Positions 26,379 through 35,200 are shown, counted from the first letter of the stretch. The stretch: DNA of 64,000 nt from CAZAYY01 sp964489525 (GCA_964489525.1 CAZAYY010000006.1:1-64000); one strand, 5' to 3'. Notes: generated from the letters alone by a model not told the origin. Translations and numbers: made by a program.

Positions 26379-29081
26379 TTACTTCATTTGTTCCATCTGC
26401 TCAGCCAGGCTGATATTGGCATCTTCGGTCAGGGCGTCCAACAACGCGTCAATATCCACTGGTTCGGCAATCGCAAGTCCGGCCATGGCCTCTTCAACCA
26501 TGTCACGAACGAAATCGTAACCCGGAGTGGGCGGCTCGAACTTGGAATACTTCAACAGGTCGAAGGCCTTTTTGTAGTTCGGGTCGGAGTCAAAATAGCT
26601 AGCAAGGCCAGAGGCAACGCTGGCACGCACCGGGAAGTACTGCGAAGCCATGGCCCACTTGGCCTGAACCTCGGGGCTGGTGTAGTATTTCAGGAAAATC
26701 CAGGCGGCCAGTTCCATTTCCGGCGTGGTCTTCGGAATTGAAACGGAAGCGCCGTAGACATTCAAAACCGGTTCTTCGGTGGTGTGCGGCAGGGCAGACA
26801 CGGACCAGTTGAACTTGGCACCCTCATCCACAGCCGTCTTGTAGAAAGGCAGGCCAGAAGAAGAACCCACGGTGAACAGGGTGGTGCCCTGGCCAAAGTT
26901 GGTCTGGTCGCCGAAGTTTTCGGTAACCACGGTGGCGCAGCCGCTGACAAACAGGTCGTTCAAGAAAGCCATGGCAGCCTTGGCAGCATCGCTGTTATAG
27001 GTATATTGGCTGGCTTTGTAATCGAACACATCGCCGCCGAAGGAGAAGGTCCAGCTGGCAAAGCGAGAGGCATCAATGCTCAGTTCGTAGCCCCGGCTGC
27101 CTTCGCCAGTGGCTTTGCTAAAGGGTTGAGCGGCAGCCTTGCAGGCCATTTCTTTAAACTGTTCCGGGGTGGTGGGCGGTTCGGTGTAGCCCAGTTCGGC
27201 CAGCCAATCCATGTTGTAATAGAGTACTTCAGCCGAGCGATTGGGCGGGAAGGCCAGGCGCTGGTTCCCAAAGTTCGGGAAAACATCCTGGGCAAAGAAG
27301 CCAGCGAAAAAGTCCTGCTGTTCAGCCCGGTTCATGCCGTACTTGATGCTGTTCAGCAGCGGGTTAATATCCACAAGGCCATCGGCCAGTTGGTAGGTTG
27401 CAGCCTGGTTCTGGTAAGCAACCACCAGGCCAGGGGCATCGGGCGTGTTCATGGAGGTCAGCATCTTGTTGAAGATGTCACCATAACCACCCTGGTATTC
27501 AGCAACCACGGTGATGCCATACTTGTTGGTCTTGTTGAATTCATCCACAATTTCCAGCAGCGAGGTTTCGCGAGCACGGGTGTGCTGGTGCCAGAAGATG
27601 ACCGTCTGGCCGCTGGGGTCTACCTTGGCCCAGGGATCGGGCGATTCAGGAACCAGGGCCATTTGCTCGGCAAAGCTGGCATTCGCAGAAGCATTGGTAG
27701 CGTCCAGGGTGGCAGCAACATCCGCGCCATCCATAATGGCGGCCATGGCTTCTTCGGCCATATCACGGACAAAGTCATAACCTGGGGCAGGCGGCTCAAA
27801 ATAGGAGTACTGCAGCAGATCGAAAGCTTTCTTGAAGTTCGGGTCAGCAGCAAAATAATCGGCCATTCCACTGGCAACACTGGCGCGCACCGGGAAGTAT
27901 TGGGAAGCAGTCGACCATTTGGCCTGGACCTCTGGATTGGTATAGTACTTCACGAACAACCAGGCAGCCAATTCCTGTTCTGGGGTGGTTTTCGGAATCG
28001 AAACCGAAGCGCCATAGACATTCAAAACGGGTTCAGCAGTGGTATGGGGCAGTGTGGATACCGACCACTGGTGGTTCGAGCCGGCTTCCACAGCCGATTT
28101 GTAGAAAGGCAGGCCGGAGGAAGAACCAACGGTGAACAGGGTGGTGCCCTGGCCAAAGTTGGTCTGATCGCCAAAGGCCTCGGTTACGATGCTGGCGCAG
28201 CCAGAATTGAACAGGTCCTGCAAGAAAGCCATGGCCTCTTTGGCAGCAGCGCTGTTATAGGTATATTGGCTGTTGACGTAATCGAACACATCGCCGCCAA
28301 ACGAGAAGGTCCAGCTGGCAAAGCGGGAAGCATCCACGCTCAGTTCATAACCGCGGCTGCCTTCGGCAGTGGCTTTGCTGAAGGGCTGCTCAGCAGCCTT
28401 GCAGGCCATTTCTTTAAACTGGGCAGGGGTGGTTGGGGGTTCGGTGTAGCCCAATTCGGCCAGCCAATCCACATTGTAGTAAAGAACTTCAGCGGAGCGG
28501 TTGGGCGGGAAGGCCAGGCGAGCATTGTTGAACATCGGGAAAACATCCTGGGCAAAGAAGCCAGGGAAGAAATCGGCTTGTTCTTCCTGGGTCAGGCCCC
28601 ATTTCGGGCTTTCCACCATGGTGTTCATGTCCACCAGGGCGTCGGCCAGCTGGTAGGTTGCCGCCTGGTTCTGGTAGGCTACCACGAGTTGGGCAACATC
28701 AGGGGTGTTCATGAAGGTGAGCATCTTGTTGAAGATGTCGCCATAACCACCCTGGTATTCAGCCACAACGGTGATGCCCCATTCGTTGGTCTTATTGAAT
28801 TCGTCAACAATCTCCAACAACGAGGCTTCGCGAGCGCGGGTGTGCTGGTGCCAGAATACAACGGTTGCGCCCGAAGGATCTACATTTTCCCAGGGGTCAA
28901 CCTTGGGGGCATCGGGGGCCTGGGTGGGGGCTGGCGCCTGGGTGGGTTGGGCAACCTGACCACCCGTGGATCCGCCAGTTGCCGCAGTGGGCTCAGCCTC
29001 GGTAGACTGACAGCCAGCCAGGGCGAACACGGCCACCATGAGAAAAACTAATAAAACAGATAGGGATTTGGAACGAAACAT
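26379..29081 (-). CDS. ABC transporter lipoprotein with two complete family-1 solute-binding domains
   Basis: 900 residues. A lipoprotein signal ends at C24 (LAGC), and a Thr/Gln/Ala/Pro linker runs to about residue 62. Two full sugar-type binding domains follow: 63-482 (DPWENVDPSGATVVFWHQH) and 483-900 (DPWAKVDPSGQTVIFWHQH). Only the first has a signal peptide; there is no stop or start between them. The two halves align with a period of exactly 420 residues and no gaps, at roughly 85% or more identity. Normal family members have about 420-450 residues. The gene follows two permease genes on the same strand, so it should deliver substrate to them. The substrate is probably an oligosaccharide or glycerol-3-phosphate-like compound, judged only from the family. 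Confidence 0.92.
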   Translation of the reverse strand: MFRSKSLSVLLVFLMVAVFALAGCQSTEAEPTAATGGSTGGQVAQPTQAPAPTQAPDAPKVDPWENVDPSGATVVFWHQHTRAREASLLEIVDEFNKTNEWGITVVAEYQGGYGDIFNKMLTFMNTPDVAQLVVAYQNQAATYQLADALVDMNTMVESPKWGLTQEEQADFFPGFFAQDVFPMFNNARLAFPPNRSAEVLYYNVDWLAELGYTEPPTTPAQFKEMACKAAEQPFSKATAEGSRGYELSVDASRFASWTFSFGGDVFDYVNSQYTYNSAAAKEAMAFLQDLFNSGCASIVTEAFGDQTNFGQGTTLFTVGSSSGLPFYKSAVEAGSNHQWSVSTLPHTTAEPVLNVYGASVSIPKTTPEQELAAWLFVKYYTNPEVQAKWSTASQYFPVRASVASGMADYFAADPNFKKAFDLLQYSYFEPPAPGYDFVRDMAEEAMAAIMDGADVAATLDATNASANASFAEQMALVPESPDPWAKVDPSGQTVIFWHQHTRARETSLLEIVDEFNKTNKYGITVVAEYQGGYGDIFNKMLTSMNTPDAPGLVVAYQNQAATYQLADGLVDINPLLNSIKYGMNRAEQQDFFAGFFAQDVFPNFGNQRLAFPPNRSAEVLYYNMDWLAELGYTEPPTTPEQFKEMACKAAAQPFSKATGEGSRGYELSIDASRFASWTFSFGGDVFDYKASQYTYNSDAAKAAMAFLNDLFVSGCATVVTENFGDQTNFGQGTTLFTVGSSSGLPFYKTAVDEGAKFNWSVSALPHTTEEPVLNVYGASVSIPKTTPEMELAAWIFLKYYTSPEVQAKWAMASQYFPVRASVASGLASYFDSDPNYKKAFDLLKYSKFEPPTPGYDFVRDMVEEAMAGLAIAEPVDIDALLDALTEDANISLAEQMEQMK
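26382..28901. repeat. Tandem direct duplication, 1260-bp period, inside the solute-binding gene
   Basis: Sequence at any position from about 26385 to 27640 recurs 1260 bases later without indels. For example, 26881-26910 matches 28141-28170 and 27541-27600 matches 28801-28860. One sampled 60-base window (27001 against 28261) differs at seven positions, about 88% identity. Many differences are synonymous, so both copies appear to be under selection rather than being an assembly artefact. Confidence 0.92.
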
Positions 29082-29167
29082 TTTCTGCTCCTTCTAAAAA
29101 AATAGGTTTAAACGACACAACATCTTGAAAGATAGATGATATTCAGTTGTAAAAAAATCGCTATAAA

Positions 29168-29220
29168 ATCACCTCCTGGGTTCAAAATTTGTGGGCGGAA
29201 AATTGAATTTTTCGCCCACA
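29168..29220 (-). promoter_or_regulatory. Hairpin and isolated AGGAGGTGAT between permease and binding-protein genes
   Basis: 29190-29220 is an inverted repeat (TGTGGGCG..AAAATT with AATTTTT..CGCCCACA) just after the permease stop. It could act as a partial terminator or as an mRNA-end stabiliser that lets the binding protein be made at a different level. Directly downstream on the minus strand, 29177-29168 reads AGGAGGTGAT, a perfect anti-Shine-Dalgarno complement. It lies 86 bases before the real start and has no start codon near it. The true ribosome site is AGAAGGAG just before 29081. Confidence 0.5.
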
Positions 29221-29232
29221 ATCATCAAACCA

Positions 29233-30129
29233 TTAACCTTTTAAGCCCGTCGTGGCAATTCCTTCGGTGAACTGCTTTTGGGTCAGGAAATATAACACCA
29301 AAATCGGCAGGATTGCAATCACAGCCCCGGCCATCAAAAGCTGGGTTTCGGGGCCCGCTTCGCTCACAAATGTCCAAAGACCCACCATGAGCGGCCGCCA
29401 GGTTTCGCGAGTGGTCACCAGCAGCGGCCACATAAACGCGTTCCAGGAACCAATAAAAGAAAAAATCAGCACGGTCATGATGGGCGCTTTGCTGATCGGA
29501 AGGCAAATTTGGACCAGAAAACGAAGGTGACCTGCACCATCCATACGGGCGGCATCCCACAATTCAGAGGGTATCTTCGCAAAAAACTGGCGCAGCAAGA
29601 AAATGTTGAAGGCACTGGCCATGAAAGGTACCGTGAGCGATTCCAGCCGATTGAGCCAGGTCCCTCCAGGCAGCGGGATAATATCACCGCGAATGAGCAG
29701 AAACTTCGGAATCACCACAACCGATTCGGGAATCATCAGGGTGGAAAGCAAAATGGCAAAAATCACGTTGCGGCCAATGAAATTGATCCGGCCGAAGGCA
29801 TAACCGGCAAGAATGCTGGTAAAAAGCATGCCTGCCAGGGTGACACTCGTAATGATCACGCTGTTCCACATGTACTTGGCAAATTTGGCTTCATTCCAGG
29901 CTTCGACAAAATTCTCAAATTGGGGCGCAGCCGGAATCCACTGGCGGTTGAGGGTTTCTCCGAGCGTCATCAACGATGTTGAAACCATCCAGAAGAAAGG
30001 CAGGATCGCAACAACCACACCCAACAATAACACCACATATACAAACAGGTTGAAAGGTCGAATCCGGAATTTATAACCAGAACTGACCTTTTGAGAGATT
30101 TTTGAAGGTGCAGAAGCATCATTAATCAT
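29233..30129 (-). CDS. ABC sugar transporter permease, MalG type
   Basis: 298-residue inner-membrane permease with six predicted helices. It has the family-1 cytoplasmic loop EAA motif region (ELWDAARMDGAGHLRFLVQI, then CLPISKAPIMTVLIFSFIGSWNAF). The start at 30129 (MINDASAPSKISQ) overlaps the end of the upstream permease gene by eight bases; a six-residue longer reading is possible but adds MASGCS without a better ribosome site. It pairs with the upstream MalF-type gene. No ATPase gene is nearby, so a shared MsmX-like ATPase elsewhere must energise it. Confidence 0.93.
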   Translation of the reverse strand: MINDASAPSKISQKVSSGYKFRIRPFNLFVYVVLLLGVVVAILPFFWMVSTSLMTLGETLNRQWIPAAPQFENFVEAWNEAKFAKYMWNSVIITSVTLAGMLFTSILAGYAFGRINFIGRNVIFAILLSTLMIPESVVVIPKFLLIRGDIIPLPGGTWLNRLESLTVPFMASAFNIFLLRQFFAKIPSELWDAARMDGAGHLRFLVQICLPISKAPIMTVLIFSFIGSWNAFMWPLLVTTRETWRPLMVGLWTFVSEAGPETQLLMAGAVIAILPILVLYFLTQKQFTEGIATTGLKG

Positions 30130-31291
30130 AGAACACCCGCTCGCCAAACACTTTATTTTGAATAAAGGTCAAGTACAGAATAATTAAGAAAAGGATAAAA
30201 GCCTGGGCAGACGCGTAACCATAATTATTAGCTTTATAGAAGGTATCGAAAATTTCGATACTCGCAACATCTACGGTTCCCAGGGCTGAAGGCACTCGCA
30301 TCACATACAAGTGATTGAAGGCTTGAAACGTTCCAATAAAGGCAACGAGCGCCAGGTAAAACGTAACCGGAGAAAGCAGCGGAAGGGTAATGAACCTGAA
30401 CGCCTGCCACTTATTTGCACCGTCAATTTCTGCAGCTTCATACAACTCGGCTGGAATGGAGCCTAACCCGGCCAGAAAGATGACGGTATTATAGCCAATG
30501 TAGGTCCAAATCCCGAATAACACCACTGTCGCCAATGCCATACTTGGGCCGGCAAGAAAACCCTCCAGTTCGGTGCCAAAAAACACATTGGTAAAAGACT
30601 TGGGCTCGAACAACCATTTTTGCGCCTCGATACCAATCAGTCCCAATGTCTGGTTGGCCAGTGAAGTCTCGCGCGGGCTAAAAATGGTACGAAACACCAC
30701 TGCAGTAGCCACTACCGGCGTGATATAGGGCAAAAAATAAATCATCCGGAAAAGCTCTTTACCCCTGATTTTCTGGAAAAGCATGAATGCCAGAACCAGG
30801 GCAATGGCAATTTCGGCAGGAACTGTTCCCAGGGCGTAAAAAAGGGTTCTTGGCAGCGCTTCAAGAAACCGGACATCTCCAGCAAGCATCATCCGCCCCC
30901 AACCTGTAGCCATCAGCCAACCCGCACCCATCAGGCCCAAGGCACCAAGGCTGCCCGCCACCAATCCTTTTGTAGACTCTGATCTTGCAGCCCACTGCCA
31001 GACAAAATAGGCCCCCATAATCATTAACAGGCCCGCCACAAAAATTGCAGTTCCAGCCCAATCGGTCCCCAGGGCCCTTTCAAAATTTTCAATCCCAATA
31101 AATTCCCCTTTGCGCACCCGCCAGTTGTACAAACTCATGTAAAGAGCATACCCAATTGGGAACAGGCCAAAAACAGAAATGATTAATACGGCAGGAAAAA
31201 TAAACAGATAGCCCGTGAGCTGTTCTTTGATTTTCATCCAGCGAAGCCACCTGGGAAGCTGGATTTCTCTTTTGGCTGAATTGACTGCCAT
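30122..31291 (-). CDS. ABC sugar transporter permease, MalF type, with N-terminal extension
   Basis: 389 residues; typical family members have about 290-310. The extra length is an insertion of some 90 residues after the first helix, containing two more hydrophobic segments (AIFVAGLLMIMGAYFVWQW and AGSLGALGLMGAGWLMATGW). The core permease follows (LFYALGTVPAEIAIALVLAF, then FRMIYFLPYITPVVATAVVF). The EAA loop is ELYEAAEIDGANKWQAFRFI. The start at 31291 has AAAGGAG upstream. It is the first gene of the transporter operon and overlaps the second permease gene. Confidence 0.92.
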   Translation of the reverse strand: MAVNSAKREIQLPRWLRWMKIKEQLTGYLFIFPAVLIISVFGLFPIGYALYMSLYNWRVRKGEFIGIENFERALGTDWAGTAIFVAGLLMIMGAYFVWQWAARSESTKGLVAGSLGALGLMGAGWLMATGWGRMMLAGDVRFLEALPRTLFYALGTVPAEIAIALVLAFMLFQKIRGKELFRMIYFLPYITPVVATAVVFRTIFSPRETSLANQTLGLIGIEAQKWLFEPKSFTNVFFGTELEGFLAGPSMALATVVLFGIWTYIGYNTVIFLAGLGSIPAELYEAAEIDGANKWQAFRFITLPLLSPVTFYLALVAFIGTFQAFNHLYVMRVPSALGTVDVASIEIFDTFYKANNYGYASAQAFILFLIILYLTFIQNKVFGERVFYD

Positions 31292-31597
31292 GGGCACTCC
31301 TTTAACCAGGTATTGGGCATAGACCAACAAGTAACGAATGGTAAGGATACTAGATTTAAATCAAGAATCGGGTCAAAACCGGTAAGCGTTGATTTAATAG
31401 CACGTTATCATTTGATTAACAATACCTCGCATCCCTGCCAGGCTCGCAACTTGAATTGGTAATGAACACGTTCATTCGACCCGGATGAACCCTGAAGGAT
31501 GGGAAACCATCTGGGCCACTCTAATTTTACTATGTTAAGAGCAGGGTAGTAATGAAACGGAAGGGTTTTTGAAACATTAATATTTCTCAATCGCACT
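31292..31597. promoter_or_regulatory. ABC operon control region with promoter and palindromic operator
   Basis: 306 bp between serA's end and the ABC operon. On the minus strand TTGACC (31376-31371), an 18-base spacer and TAGTAT (31352-31347) form a good sigma-70-like promoter with a leader near 50 nt. Upstream of it, 31461-31476 is a palindrome AATGAAC-AC-GTTCATT (perfect 7-base arms), a likely site for a dimeric sugar-responsive repressor or activator. No repressor gene is adjacent. I see no gene here. Confidence 0.5.
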
Positions 31598-33181
31598 TTA
31601 TAATCGTGCCAGCCGGGCTTTATGGATTTCTGGCTCTTGCTCAAACTCAACCAGCAGGTCTCGGCCAGGCGGTTGGTCGAGGTTAATAAAGGATAACGCC
31701 CGTCCGCCGCGCGTTTCCCGGCCATAACGCCAATTGCTGATATTAATTCCAGCCTTACCCAGGCGCCCGCCCACTTTACCAATGACCCCTGGCACATCGT
31801 CATTCTCCAAAATCAAAACATACCCGTCTGGAACCGCATCCACCCAATAACCGTCATAATGAACCAACCTCGCCGCTCCGTTGGCAAACAGCACCCCTGC
31901 AACCGTTCTCGAACCACCCTGCCAGGAAACACGGCAGGTGAGCAGGTTGGGATAATCGCCCAAGGGCAGCAAGTTTTTTACCTGAGCTGTTTTTACGCCT
32001 TGTTCCTGCGCCAACAGAGGCGCACTGACCCAATTGGGAGAACGACCATCGGAAAATCGCAGCATGCCAGAAAGGAGCACGGCCGCAACCGGGCGAACAA
32101 ACGCATCCATCCCTTCCCCCAACAGATCCACTTCTAACTTTTCAATCCAGCCATCTGCCATCTGGCCGAGGAGCTTCCCCAATCGGGAAGCCAGCTCAAC
32201 ATAAGGCCGCAGGCGCACATAGGGTGCAGCCCGGGTAAAGGGCAGGTTGGCTACATTGCGATAGTCTTCATGGCGCAGCGCTGCCAACACATCTGCAACC
32301 ACCTGGCGTGACGTTTCGGATTGGGATTCCACGGTATTCTGGTTTAAATGGGGGGAAGCCAGGATGCGAGGATGTTTCAACAGAGGGGAGTTCACATCCG
32401 GGGGTTCAATCCGAAAGGTGTCTAACGCTGCACCCCCAAGGTGGCCAGATTCCAGAGTAGCCAACAGGGCCAGTTCATCAACCAATGCACCTTCCGCACA
32501 GTTCACCAAAAATGCACCGGGCTTCATCTGGGAAAAAGCTGCCCGGTCCATCATCGGGTGGGTTTGCCCGGTGAAGGTGGTGTGAAGGGAAATGACATCC
32601 GCGCGCTGAAGGAGCTCAGAAAAATCTACAACCTCAACGCCATCCGCAAGGGCAGCCGCAATATCCGCATACGGATCATACGCCAAAATGGTCATCCCAA
32701 ATGCCTGGGCGCGCCGGGCAACTTCGCGCCCCAATTTGCCATAACCCAAAATGCCCATGGTTTTACCGTGGAGTTGAAAACCGAGCAGCGAGTGGCGCAG
32801 CCACCCCCCCACACGCAAGGCTTCCACACCTTCGGTTAGGCGGCGGGCAAGCGCCAACAGCAAGGCAAATGTATATTCCGCCACTGCGTACAAATTCGCC
32901 TCTGGGGCGTGGATTGCCATAATGCCGCGCCGGGTGACCTCATCCATGTCAATGTTGTCAATGCGCGCACCGGCCCTGGCCACCACCCGCAGAGCAGGGG
33001 CTGCATTCAACAATTCCTGGTCCACCAGGGTGCTGGAACGGATAATGAGTGCATCTGCGTCAGCCAACCCGGCAAACAAATCGCTTCGGGTTTCAAAAGG
33101 ACCAGCAATGTCAATACCTGGCTGGTCTCTTAATAAGTCCAAGCCATCGGCGTGTAGGTGATCCGAAATTACAATTTTCAA
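31598..33181 (-). CDS. serA: D-3-phosphoglycerate dehydrogenase-like protein (SerA type, ACT domain), altered active site
   Basis: 527 residues, the long SerA architecture: catalytic and NAD-binding domains (GILGYGKLGREVA at 143-155), an intervening domain, then a C-terminal ACT domain (YVLILENDDVPGVIGKVGGR). Catalytic Glu (E259 in FRIEPP) and His (H278 in SPHLNQN) are present. However, the conserved Arg of the NCARGG loop is Glu here (E230, NCAEGALVDE), and the GVGVDN loop reads GARIDN with an Arg at 73. PSGNT is PEANL and PHLGAST is PHLNQNT. Either serine synthesis with a remodelled site or another 2-hydroxyacid substrate is possible. It overlaps the phosphatase gene by four bases (ATGA). 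Confidence 0.8.
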   Translation of the reverse strand: MKIVISDHLHADGLDLLRDQPGIDIAGPFETRSDLFAGLADADALIIRSSTLVDQELLNAAPALRVVARAGARIDNIDMDEVTRRGIMAIHAPEANLYAVAEYTFALLLALARRLTEGVEALRVGGWLRHSLLGFQLHGKTMGILGYGKLGREVARRAQAFGMTILAYDPYADIAAALADGVEVVDFSELLQRADVISLHTTFTGQTHPMMDRAAFSQMKPGAFLVNCAEGALVDELALLATLESGHLGGAALDTFRIEPPDVNSPLLKHPRILASPHLNQNTVESQSETSRQVVADVLAALRHEDYRNVANLPFTRAAPYVRLRPYVELASRLGKLLGQMADGWIEKLEVDLLGEGMDAFVRPVAAVLLSGMLRFSDGRSPNWVSAPLLAQEQGVKTAQVKNLLPLGDYPNLLTCRVSWQGGSRTVAGVLFANGAARLVHYDGYWVDAVPDGYVLILENDDVPGVIGKVGGRLGKAGINISNWRYGRETRGGRALSFINLDQPPGRDLLVEFEQEPEIHKARLARL

Positions 33182-34035
33182 AGGCCTGCCCCCCGCCGGA
33201 TAGCACCCCAGAAGGCTCGCTTCAAATCATCGTCCTGAAAAGTTACTTCATTCTGCGTAATCCGGCGCAGACCGTCGGCAAACAACCAGGCAGAGTCCGG
33301 GGTGTTCCCCGATTGGCCCAAAGCCAGCGGCAGCACAGGGGAAAGGCTGGGGGTATGGATGAATACAGGGGATTCTTCAGCCACGCGTTTGCGAAAAACC
33401 GCCCCACCAAATCCTACAAACAGATCCACTTCTGAAGCGGCCTCCAGGTCCGAACCGCCATCCCCAACCAACAGGGTGCGGCCAGGAAAGATGGCGTGAA
33501 TCTGGTTAGCAATAACCCGGTTTTTTCCTTGCGTGCCTGCCAACGGGCTGGGCTCGTAGGCCAGGTATTGGGCCCGCGGGTTTTCCCCACCGGGTTGTTC
33601 CCAATAGCGCCACCAAAGACCGGCAAGCTGGTCATACTCCATGCCCACCGCAAAAATATGCTGGCGAGGGATGCCCAACCATCCGCCAAATTCGCGCACC
33701 GGCTCTTCCAGCCCTCCAGACACAATAAAAACCCGAACCCCAAACCGCTGCAACAGTTCGATGACCGGGCGGGCGGCTTCCATCACAGTTTCCCGATACC
33801 GGCGGGCAATCAGGCGCACCTGGTCTTGCGTTGGGCGGGCGGATTGAAGCCGGTACCCATAAACCGCTTCCAAAGGGACATCCCCTTCCATGGCGCGTTT
33901 GGTTAGCGAGGCCAGCTCGGCTTCTCTGCCAGCCAGGCGGGCAAGTTCATCAATACCCTCAACGTGGCTCAGGGTGCTGTCACAATCAAAAATCACATTG
34001 GCGAAAACCGGCCAAACCGACCTGGATGCTAACAT
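33178..34035 (-). CDS. HAD-family phosphatase, phosphoserine-phosphatase-like
   Basis: 285 residues from the ATG at 34035 (MLASRSVWPVFANVIF). An upstream ATG at 34101 would overlap the AI-2E permease gene and lacks homology. HAD motif I is FDCDSTLSHVEG (Asp nucleophile and DST as in SerB), motif II is FIVSGGLEEP, and motif III/IV is LLVGDGGSDLEAASEVDLFV. About 75 extra residues follow the normal SerB length. The stop overlaps the serA-like start by four bases, so they form an operon in which this phosphatase and the dehydrogenase would act on related compounds. Confidence 0.83.
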   Translation of the reverse strand: MLASRSVWPVFANVIFDCDSTLSHVEGIDELARLAGREAELASLTKRAMEGDVPLEAVYGYRLQSARPTQDQVRLIARRYRETVMEAARPVIELLQRFGVRVFIVSGGLEEPVREFGGWLGIPRQHIFAVGMEYDQLAGLWWRYWEQPGGENPRAQYLAYEPSPLAGTQGKNRVIANQIHAIFPGRTLLVGDGGSDLEAASEVDLFVGFGGAVFRKRVAEESPVFIHTPSLSPVLPLALGQSGNTPDSAWLFADGLRRITQNEVTFQDDDLKRAFWGAIRRGAGL

Positions 34036-34041
34036 GGCGAG

Positions 34042-34070
34042 AGCGTATCGCAATTTAGCGGCTGTGTCAA
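34042..34070 (-). promoter_or_regulatory. Promoter of the phosphatase-serA operon, apparently leaderless
   Basis: On the minus strand TTGACA (34070-34065), a 17-base spacer and TACGCT (34047-34042). The ATG at 34035 follows after six bases, so transcription would begin at or next to the start codon. No Shine-Dalgarno is present. Confidence 0.5.
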
Positions 34071-34084
34071 CGTTTGGGTGAGAA

Positions 34085-35200
34085 TCAGATTTGCGGAACA
34101 ATGTCCGCGTTTTGATCGGGTTTCAATACTTCCTGGCTGGGAAACGGAGCAACGCCCAGAATGCGCCGCCATACATACCGGCCAATCACGCCCAGGGAAG
34201 CCAAAACCGGCACAACCACCAACGCCCCAAGAATGCCCAATTGTATTACTGCAACAATAATGGCCACAAAAACAAGTCCCTCGTGCATATGGACACTGCG
34301 CGCAAACAACCTGGGCCGGATAAACAGGTTTTTGATGTTAATCAACACCATGTACACAGCAAACACCAACACCATGAACCAAAAATTAGAAACATCCAGG
34401 CGGATTGAACCTTCCACCAGGGCAACCAGCATGGCTACACCGGCCGCAATTGCCGGGCCAAGGTCCGGAATAATGGTCAGCAAACCTGCCAGAATCCCCA
34501 GAACCACGGCTCCGGGAATCCCCAAAATAAGCCAGGCAATGGTAAAAATCACACCCACGATAATCATCAAAGCCAGGTTGCCCCGCAGATACCCCGACCA
34601 AACCATCACAATCTCTTTGTGAATCCGGCGGATGTCGGGCTGAAAAGGGACCGGAACCAAATTAATTAAAGACTCTCGCAAATGGTCCCAATCCTTTACC
34701 AATGAGTAGGTGGTAACCAATATCACCAGCAGCCATAACGCGTTGGTGGTAAGGGATTCGAGCAGTTCAAAAGCACTTTGGGCAAGCAAGGGAATACCTT
34801 CAGAAGGCAGCGCCTGGATTTCAGGAAACAAGTTTCCCAGGTCAATTTTAAAAAAGAAAATATTAACCGGTTGGTTCAAGAAAGCATCGAGTGCCAACAT
34901 GATATTTTGATATTCAACAGAAAGCGCCTCAAGCTGAATCAGCAGCCAGGGCCAAAGCAGTGCCGGTAATCCAGCCAGCGCACCTACAAATAAAACTGTC
35001 ACAAAAGAAAGGGAAACCGAGCGGGGAATGCGCGATTTCCGCTCCAGGAAATCCACGATTGGGTTGATCAGGTATGCCAATAATGCTGCAATAATTAATG
35101 GGGGAAATATTTCACGAAGATACCAGAATGCCAATGCAAACAGCAGAATAACCACTGTCAGCATCCAATAACGAAAAGACAAATTCCAAACAGGCTGCAT
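34085..35200 (-). CDS. AI-2E family transporter (PerM-like permease)
   Basis: 371-residue integral membrane protein of the AI-2E exporter/PerM family with about eight helices. It shows a hydrophobic start (MLTVVILLFALAFWYLREIF), the typical PPLIIAALLAYLINPIVDFL segment and the conserved LGIPGAVVLGILAGLLTIIP with DLGPAIAAGVAMLVAL. The ATG at 35200 has GGAGG upstream. The transported compound is not determined; several family members move cations or small molecules rather than AI-2. It lies upstream of, but is not coupled to, the phosphatase-serA operon. Confidence 0.92.
   Translation of the reverse strand: MQPVWNLSFRYWMLTVVILLFALAFWYLREIFPPLIIAALLAYLINPIVDFLERKSRIPRSVSLSFVTVLFVGALAGLPALLWPWLLIQLEALSVEYQNIMLALDAFLNQPVNIFFFKIDLGNLFPEIQALPSEGIPLLAQSAFELLESLTTNALWLLVILVTTYSLVKDWDHLRESLINLVPVPFQPDIRRIHKEIVMVWSGYLRGNLALMIIVGVIFTIAWLILGIPGAVVLGILAGLLTIIPDLGPAIAAGVAMLVALVEGSIRLDVSNFWFMVLVFAVYMVLINIKNLFIRPRLFARSVHMHEGLVFVAIIVAVIQLGILGALVVVPVLASLGVIGRYVWRRILGVAPFPSQEVLKPDQNADIVPQI

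Noticed and set aside
26784..29051. A 755-codon open frame on the plus strand, opposite the solute-binding gene.
   Set aside because: It is the mirror of a real, GC-biased gene whose duplication also repeats on this strand; it has no ribosome site, signal or family resemblance.
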